Origin: Styela clava
Taxonomy: Eukaryota; Chordata; Ascidiacea; Stolidobranchia; Styelidae
DNA: 64,000 bases
NCBI RefSeq assembly: GCF_964204865.1
Contig: NC_135254.1
Location: 6,019,001-6,083,000 of the forward strand
Direction: 5' to 3'
Shown: positions 58,361 through 64,000 of the stretch, in pieces
How the letters are laid out: each line of letters opens with the position of its first letter
Position numbering within the stretch: position 1 is the first letter of the stretch
The notes under the pieces: model-generated
What the model saw: only the letters and a program-made list of their open reading frames with translations
Told to the model about the DNA's origin: nothing
Databases searched by the model: none
Position numbers and translations under genes: made by a program

Positions 58361-58561
58361 TACAGGGTGTCCATAAATTCTCTTTACAATTTCAATGAAG
58401 TCAGTTCTCAATATATCTTAACCAGGTTTGTTGTTTTTCATTCAGTAATTGTTCAAGTATTTTTACTTTATTTTAATACATCAGTAAGGGCCAGGACAAT
58501 ATATGGTATCGATAAATTCCCTTTGGCAGTTTTAAAAAATTTATTCTATGGACACCCTATA
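58361..58561. mobile_element. Mariner-like MITE
   Basis: TACAGGGTGTCCATAAATT at the left and its near complement at the right (ATTCTATGGACACCCTATA) enclose about 195 bp. TA at both ends fits the Tc1/mariner superfamily. Confidence 0.65.
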
Positions 58562-58650
58562 TATTGTCCCTGGACTACTTTGGGCCATTTTTACTGCAGT
58601 TCAGCAGTAGATCCAGGCAAACAGCTATTCTGCAGTCGCTAAGTCTGTTT

Positions 58651-60057
58651 TCAACGAACAGTTTTCTTCTTTTTTGCAAATGAAGCTTTTTTCTTAAACA
58701 CCTTCGATTTATTGAACTTCTTCTGACCTTCGAATGCTGTGTTCTTTGGCTTTTTGAAATTTGAATCTTTACCGGTCTTTCTTCTTTTCTTTCCACCAAA
58801 TTTTTTAGTCACTTCACTGGTTGCAAACGTTTCTTTGTCAGGTTCCTGTCCAACTTCCTTTCTATACCATTCTGCGTCATCATCAACCTGTTCTAACTTT
58901 GGGGTCTCGGGTTCAAAATCGTCGTCGCTATCTTCATTTTCTTCTAACTTTCGTTTCATTCCAGCGAGTGACTTTTTCTTTAAAGTTTCTTTTTCCTCTT
59001 GCTTTTTTGCCACATTTTTTGCTTGTTCAGCTTTCCTTTTAGCTTTCAGCTTTTTCTTTTCTGCTTTCTTTTTCAACGTTTCCTCCAATTCATCTTTTGT
59101 CTTGTCAATCAAGCTATGATACAAAACATCGCCAGAACATAACCCTTCTTCACACTTAATGAGCCTCAAAGTCATTCTCGGACCAAGTTCAGTCAACCGT
59201 ATCGCGCATTTTTGGTTCAGCAAATCGTCTTTCCCTGAAACACTCGTAGGAGGTAACTCAACTTCATTATGTGGGCCGTCGGGATCAGCTTCGGACTCAG
59301 ACGCACTCCCTTCTCCTGGTTTTTGAGTGAGATATTCGCTAATATCACTATACTTACTCAAATCTGGTAAGTCTTTTCGAGCAACAAGTTTCTTCAACCG
59401 TCGACTCATTCCCATTGGTTTTACAGCGATGTTGAAATGTCGGAATTCAATTAGATCCGTTTCTTGGTCGTAACTGAAGGACACGCAACGTTTGACTTGA
59501 TTTAATTTGACTTTGTGGATGTTGATAGAAGGAAACATATTCTGTAACATTGTGGCACAAAGCTTTCGTGGATTCACTTCAAAGTTGCCTTTATTTTCAT
59601 CGGATTTGTTCGGAGTGTCTTTAAAATTATTAAGCACTAGTAATGGCGGGTGTCTAAATTGTCCTTCAGAAGTTTGAGGTCGTTTCAACGCTGATACAAT
59701 ATCATGATTTAAACTGTATTTTGTAACTTGAAAATATAATGTCGGACCTCTGGGAAGCCTGGCAATCCTCATATTCGTCCCATTTGGACTTTTACTAAAC
59801 ATAATAAAGTTTGTGACATTCAATGGACCCGCGATGGACACAAGATCTTTTAAAACATTCTTTTTACGAAGTTTTAAATTTGTAGCAGTATACGGTTCCA
59901 TAACCAGTCTCATATCTTTTGCTAAAGTTGATACGTTATTTCCAACATGGCCTCTTTCGAATACAAATGAATGGGGAGCACGACTGATTTCTTCAATTTC
60001 TCGCAAAGCGTTTTTCGAAGCATTTTTCTTCGCCTTTCCTTTCTTTTTCCGAGCCAT
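58651..60057 (-). CDS. PPAN: Peter Pan / SSF1 ribosome biogenesis protein
   Basis: 468 residues in a single exon, ATG at 60057, TGA at 58651. A basic start (ARKKKGKAKK) is followed by a Brix domain, about residues 28-310: SFVFERGHVGNNVSTLAKDM, LKDLVSIAGPLNVTNFIMFS, LPRGPTLYFQV, LVLNNF, and the C-terminal PMGMSRRLKKL. The Gly-rich and R-G-P-T-L-x-F motifs are those of the SSF1/PPAN group rather than other Brix proteins. These nucleolar proteins act in 60S subunit assembly with the 5S RNP pathway. The last 150 residues are Lys/Glu-rich with nuclear-localisation-like clusters. The plus-strand ORFs here are shadows. Confidence 0.93.
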   Translation of the reverse strand: MARKKKGKAKKNASKNALREIEEISRAPHSFVFERGHVGNNVSTLAKDMRLVMEPYTATNLKLRKKNVLKDLVSIAGPLNVTNFIMFSKSPNGTNMRIARLPRGPTLYFQVTKYSLNHDIVSALKRPQTSEGQFRHPPLLVLNNFKDTPNKSDENKGNFEVNPRKLCATMLQNMFPSINIHKVKLNQVKRCVSFSYDQETDLIEFRHFNIAVKPMGMSRRLKKLVARKDLPDLSKYSDISEYLTQKPGEGSASESEADPDGPHNEVELPPTSVSGKDDLLNQKCAIRLTELGPRMTLRLIKCEEGLCSGDVLYHSLIDKTKDELEETLKKKAEKKKLKAKRKAEQAKNVAKKQEEKETLKKKSLAGMKRKLEENEDSDDDFEPETPKLEQVDDDAEWYRKEVGQEPDKETFATSEVTKKFGGKKRRKTGKDSNFKKPKNTAFEGQKKFNKSKVFKKKASFAKKKKTVR

Positions 60058-61155
60058 TATAGCGGTTTATATTCTATTTATAAATCAGTATATATACAAA
60101 AATAGAGAAATTGAAACAATGATTAAAAAACCCAAGAATAACTAAAATTTTATGATTACTGAAGTTTGCAAAGGGGCCATAGCATGGATGGGGGCACAAT
60201 AATACGCGCAGAGTTGATTTTTTTACATTTCTCTTTACAAGAAAACTCCCCGTTCTTCCTAACTTCACTGTTTGATAAGGTTATTTTATTATACCGGGTG
60301 TTTTCACTTTGTTGAGCATGAAATGTTTGAACATAAGAGATATGAAATATGCTGATCATAATACCACAGGAATGATAAACAGGGGGCCATAAGTGCTAAG
60401 TCTCTGGCAGAAAGGTCAGGAACCGCTGCAATACTCTATGCCAGCACATAAGCTGAAATGTTAGAGAACAGCTAGCTATGTATTGAAAGGAGTGTTTTTT
60501 GTTGGGTATATTGCTATTTTCTAGAACCAAGGTGGTGGCCATGGAATTTGAACCTAAGTTATTTAACTTGCAACACCAAAACAATTAGGCCCAGTAGATT
60601 AATCACCAGAATTCACCAAGAATATTGTATATCATAACCCATTTCATAAACATATAAATCTAAAAGAAATAAACACAGTAAATTTGTATAGCAGAGATGG
60701 TTGTTTAAATTAGACATATTTAAAAGAAACTTTTTTAACAGTAAAATAATCTGATCCAATACCTATTAGGAAGATTTGACAAGAATATGGGGGGGAAAAA
60801 ATCAAGAACTGACCGAACTTAACGAGAGGACTTAAAATGAAAAGAGAGAACTAAAATCTGATGCAGTCAAAAAAGCAGTAAGCCACATACAGGCATATCC
60901 AATGATATCAGAAATACACATGCAGTAGTACAAATTAATAGAAAATTAAATACCAATATTATTAGAAAATTTAATATAATATGAAGTAAGCCAACTTTAT
61001 TTATTTGGCAATATAAAAATGTTTAACCATACACAAATTCAAATACTCTTTAGTTAAAAATGGCCAATTTAGTTGAGCCAATAATATTATTGAGTTTTGC
61101 CCATCATTAACAATTTAAAAATGTTCAAATTGAAGTTGTGTATTTAATGAAAGAA
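60058..61155. other. Intergenic
   Basis: No gene seen. 60160-60420 contains fragments that look like hAT ends (AAGGGGCCATAG... and CAGGAACCGCTGCAA). The rest is AT-rich. Confidence 0.4.
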
Positions 61156-61938
61156 TTATCTTGGACACATTGCATGTCGTCCTCCATCCACAGGTAAACT
61201 CATCCCTGTGACAAAAGACGAGGAATCAGACGCAAGGTACGCTATTGCTTCTGCAACCTCAATCGCTTTCCCAGGACGACCGAGAGCATGAGTGGTTTTT
61301 GTCCGCTCAAGAAATGTTTTATACGCGGCCTCATCCATTCCACTTCTTTTATGTAATTCTGTCACCGTTACACCAGGATTTACACAATTTACTCTTATAC
61401 CTTTGGGCGCTAATTCAAGTGCGCTACATCGTGTCAACTGATCTAATGCAGCTTTTGATACATTGTACGCAAGCGCACCGGGAAATGAACGTATTCCATT
61501 CACGCTTGAAACGTTTACAATAGAACCCTTCGTCTTTTCGAGATGTGGAAGGAAGAGTTGCATCAACTGAAACACAGATCTTGTGTTGATGTTCATTATA
61601 TCATCAAAATCAGTGAGAGTCGTATTTTCAATTGTTCCTGATTTGATTATTCCAGCATTATTAACTAATATATTGACTTTCTCAAATCTTTTTGTCGTTT
61701 CATAAACTATTTTATCTATTCCATTTGAAGAGGTAACGTCTGCTACAACACTAATGACGTTCGATCCATTTTTTTCACATTCGTCAGCAGTTTTTTTCAA
61801 ATTTTCTTCATTTCTTCCCACCAGACACAAATCAGCTCCAAGTTTTGAAAATAATATGCTGGTTGCTCGTCCAATTCCTGAACTTGCTCCAGTTATTACA
61901 CCAATCTTCCCAGATAATGATATCATATTTTTACACAC
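61156..61938 (-). CDS. Short-chain dehydrogenase/reductase (classical SDR)
   Basis: 260 residues in one exon, ATG at 61938 (a second ATG four codons later would start at the core). The cofactor motif TGASSGIG occupies residues 16-23, the acidic residue of ADVT is at 67, NNAG at 93-96, the catalytic Ser at 144/145, and Y158-x3-K162. The PG motif (NPGVTVTELH) and a C-terminal VDGGRHAMCPR complete a FabG-like classical SDR. Substrate cannot be read from sequence. The family includes 3-oxoacyl-ACP reductase-like and 17-beta-HSD14-like enzymes; the R39-N-type residues after beta-2 (VGRNEE) suggest NADP(H). No transmembrane segment or presequence is evident, so it is probably cytosolic. Confidence 0.9.
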   Translation of the reverse strand: MCKNMISLSGKIGVITGASSGIGRATSILFSKLGADLCLVGRNEENLKKTADECEKNGSNVISVVADVTSSNGIDKIVYETTKRFEKVNILVNNAGIIKSGTIENTTLTDFDDIMNINTRSVFQLMQLFLPHLEKTKGSIVNVSSVNGIRSFPGALAYNVSKAALDQLTRCSALELAPKGIRVNCVNPGVTVTELHKRSGMDEAAYKTFLERTKTTHALGRPGKAIEVAEAIAYLASDSSSFVTGMSLPVDGGRHAMCPR

Positions 61939-64000
61939 ACTGAAATTTTCAAATTCATATTAATATCAACTGTTTATAGACATTGCGAAATAATGCTAGT
62001 AGTTCTGTAGGTAATATATATTTTGAGTACACTTGGTGCAATATTTATTCTAATACACAGCTTAGAAAATGCTTAACTTCAATTCAACATGGAAAACAAG
62101 CAAGTAAATATCTGAATATGTATGTAAATGAATATTGTAACACATACTTCATTCTGTCATTGCTGCATTGGGAATCACTCACCAAAAAACATGTACATTT
62201 ACAAGGACTGTGTCAGTACGATTAAGAAAAAAGACCTATCACATCCAGTTTAAATATAAATTATTTGAACTCCATTATGGTGTTACAAAAAATGACAACA
62301 AACAGCGGGACTGGTATGGTTTAGTACCTAATGCACTTCTAGTTGGCCTGGCTCAACAATTTTTGCATATGTCATTCCTAACCCCCACCTGACTATATAA
62401 GGCCAAAGACCTTAAAAAAAGACTACAAAATTGAGAAAAGACGTGGTAAGATAAATGTTCCAGTAAGAAAAAAATAGTATGCAACCAAATCAAACTAACT
62501 AATGAATAATAATTTTACGTTCATCGATTTTCGGTCATTCATTACTGCTTTGTTGTTTTTAACAACAAAAATGCATTTCAGCCATGTCTTTTATGAACAT
62601 CTTTCGTAGTTTTACATCATCAGTATAATTTAGTTTGATACAATTTTCACCTTGTATTTTTGATTTCAAACAGAAGTTCATATTGTTCATTGTGTGTCTT
62701 TATCCGTCGTCTGATTCTTTTCTGAATCTGTACCATTGTTCCCTTATGCTGTGATAACGGTACCTTTATTGCTGTACCATCTTTACCGTTGTTTTGTTGG
62801 GTGACCTTTAGCGATTTAGACTCCACATCAGAAGGCTTGCTATCCTTTGTTCGAGATCACCATTTTTTTTTTTGCAAATAAGAACATGTTGAACGTTGTA
62901 GAAGACTTTAATGTTGTAAATAATAACAAAGAACAAACGATGAAGACATGACGAAATGACTTCGATCCGATCCAGACGAGGCTTTTGCCTCTTCGTCTCT
63001 CCTTCGAGCACACGACTTGACTCCCAAATACCAACCCTCCTAAATATTCGATTGAAATCCTATATATACGAATATGTGTATGGTGATATCGATTCCATTA
63101 CCGGTATTGATTCGAGTTTGGAATACTAATTACCATATATCATCGATCCAATTATATTTTGGTTGTCATCTGTTCTCTAATTACAACGGGCCCTATATCA
63201 ATCCAAATCATGAATTTGGGGAATCTTGCAATAAAAAATTTCCCCTTTTTTAAGAATTTTAGCTGAAATAACGAATTTATCCTTAAACATATGGCAATAG
63301 GACATCGCAGCATTGGCAATAAGTATAAGTTTAATCTCGCTTTCTATGGCCTCTCAATAAGACATAAAAATGTGTGCTTAACTGCACATTAAACCTCCAC
63401 ATTTTGACGCTAATAACTTAGCCTACTTATGACAGTATGACAAACAACTGCAATAAGCAAAAGCAGCAAGAGAGATCCAGATAACCAGAATGGCACACGT
63501 GCCTTTGTGAGGTACCGCACATCTGTCAATCAAAATTTCCACCGGATCCGGTTACTCGGTCTTGGAATGTATTTTTGTTCTACTTATATTTTTTGTCCCG
63601 TATTGTGCGAATATTTAACTAAAATTTAGATTTATTTATATGTACTTCTAATAAAATATTATCTTGTAAAAAAACGCAAGCAAGTCACTGTCCGCGGAAA
63701 TGCATACACCCGCTCGAGGCGTTGAAAACAACTTTGTCTCACCCGAAATGGCCCCAAGGAGGCCGTGGTTATCTATTAATTTAACAGTGTTGATAGAATA
63801 TGTAGTCATACTATGAAAACGTGATACAATCTTATAGGGGCAATTTATTTCGATATTCAATGTTGGCATTCACCATGAAATATCCGGAGAAGACCCGTTG
63901 TCATGAGCGAAATTATTCGTGCGGAACCATTGACGCTTCGTGCCTTCTAGATCCAAATAAAAAAAAATTCAGGTTACCGTACTTATATGAGTCAATTTTC
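61939..64000. other. Intergenic to window end
   Basis: No supported gene. 62322-62398 is a MITE fragment. Short ORFs such as 62808-63011 and 63648-63869 show no domain. A coding exon could lie off the right edge. Confidence 0.4.

Noticed and set aside
58739-59119. Plus-strand Phe/Ser-rich ORF
   Set aside because: Complement of the Lys/Glu-rich tail of PPAN.

Overview
The window is animal nuclear DNA. Coding exons are split by GT-AG introns, it is AT-rich, there are no operons, and it is crowded with hAT, Mutator-like (MULE), piggyBac-like and Ty3/Gypsy elements, fold-back elements and tRNA-derived SINEs. The host genes (BTB-BACK proteins, a Deltex C-terminal domain, HADH, Peter Pan/SSF1, Sm-G, an LRRC8-like channel) are metazoan. 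A tunicate is my best guess from gene content and the compact, TE-rich layout, but it is a guess.

Layout. 0.2-1.2 kb: a transposase-derived ORF on the minus strand. 3.2-5.9 kb: a small three-exon minus-strand gene whose first coding exon is split by a 1.6-kb fold-back element. 6.9-12.3 kb: hAT elements and a 0.9-kb palindrome. 13.6-14.3 kb: SINEs. 14.4-23.3 kb: a plus-strand BTB-BACK gene followed by exons ending in a Deltex C-terminal domain. 27.7-31.9 kb: the convergent minus-strand BTB-BACK paralog A and the wrecked paralog B, the latter cut by a hAT element. 32.9-43.5 kb: a MULE with TIRs of about 1 kb, holding a 7.25-kb, nearly new Gypsy element (34365-41618) inside a transposase exon. 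44.2-44.4 kb: SNRPG. 45.4-49.2 kb: an LRRC8-like channel gene broken by a 2.1-kb hAT. 51.6-54.6 kb: four-exon HADH. 57.3-58.0 kb: a piggyBac-type MITE. 58.7-60.1 kb: PPAN. 61.2-61.9 kb: an SDR enzyme. The remainder is intergenic or TE remnant.

How it fits together. The two BTB clusters point at each other and share a gene plan: one long BTB-BACK exon, then short exons of phase 1-1. In the plus-strand cluster this chain leads to a Deltex C-terminal domain, which suggests a BTB-BACK-Deltex fusion not familiar to me. Three host coding exons (small gene, paralog B, LRRC8-like) carry DNA-transposon insertions that can be located to the base by their target duplications; for the small gene and the LRRC8-like gene the reading frame is open up to the insertion on both sides. 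HADH, PPAN, SNRPG and the SDR look intact. All homology calls come from reading the translations by eye; nothing was searched.
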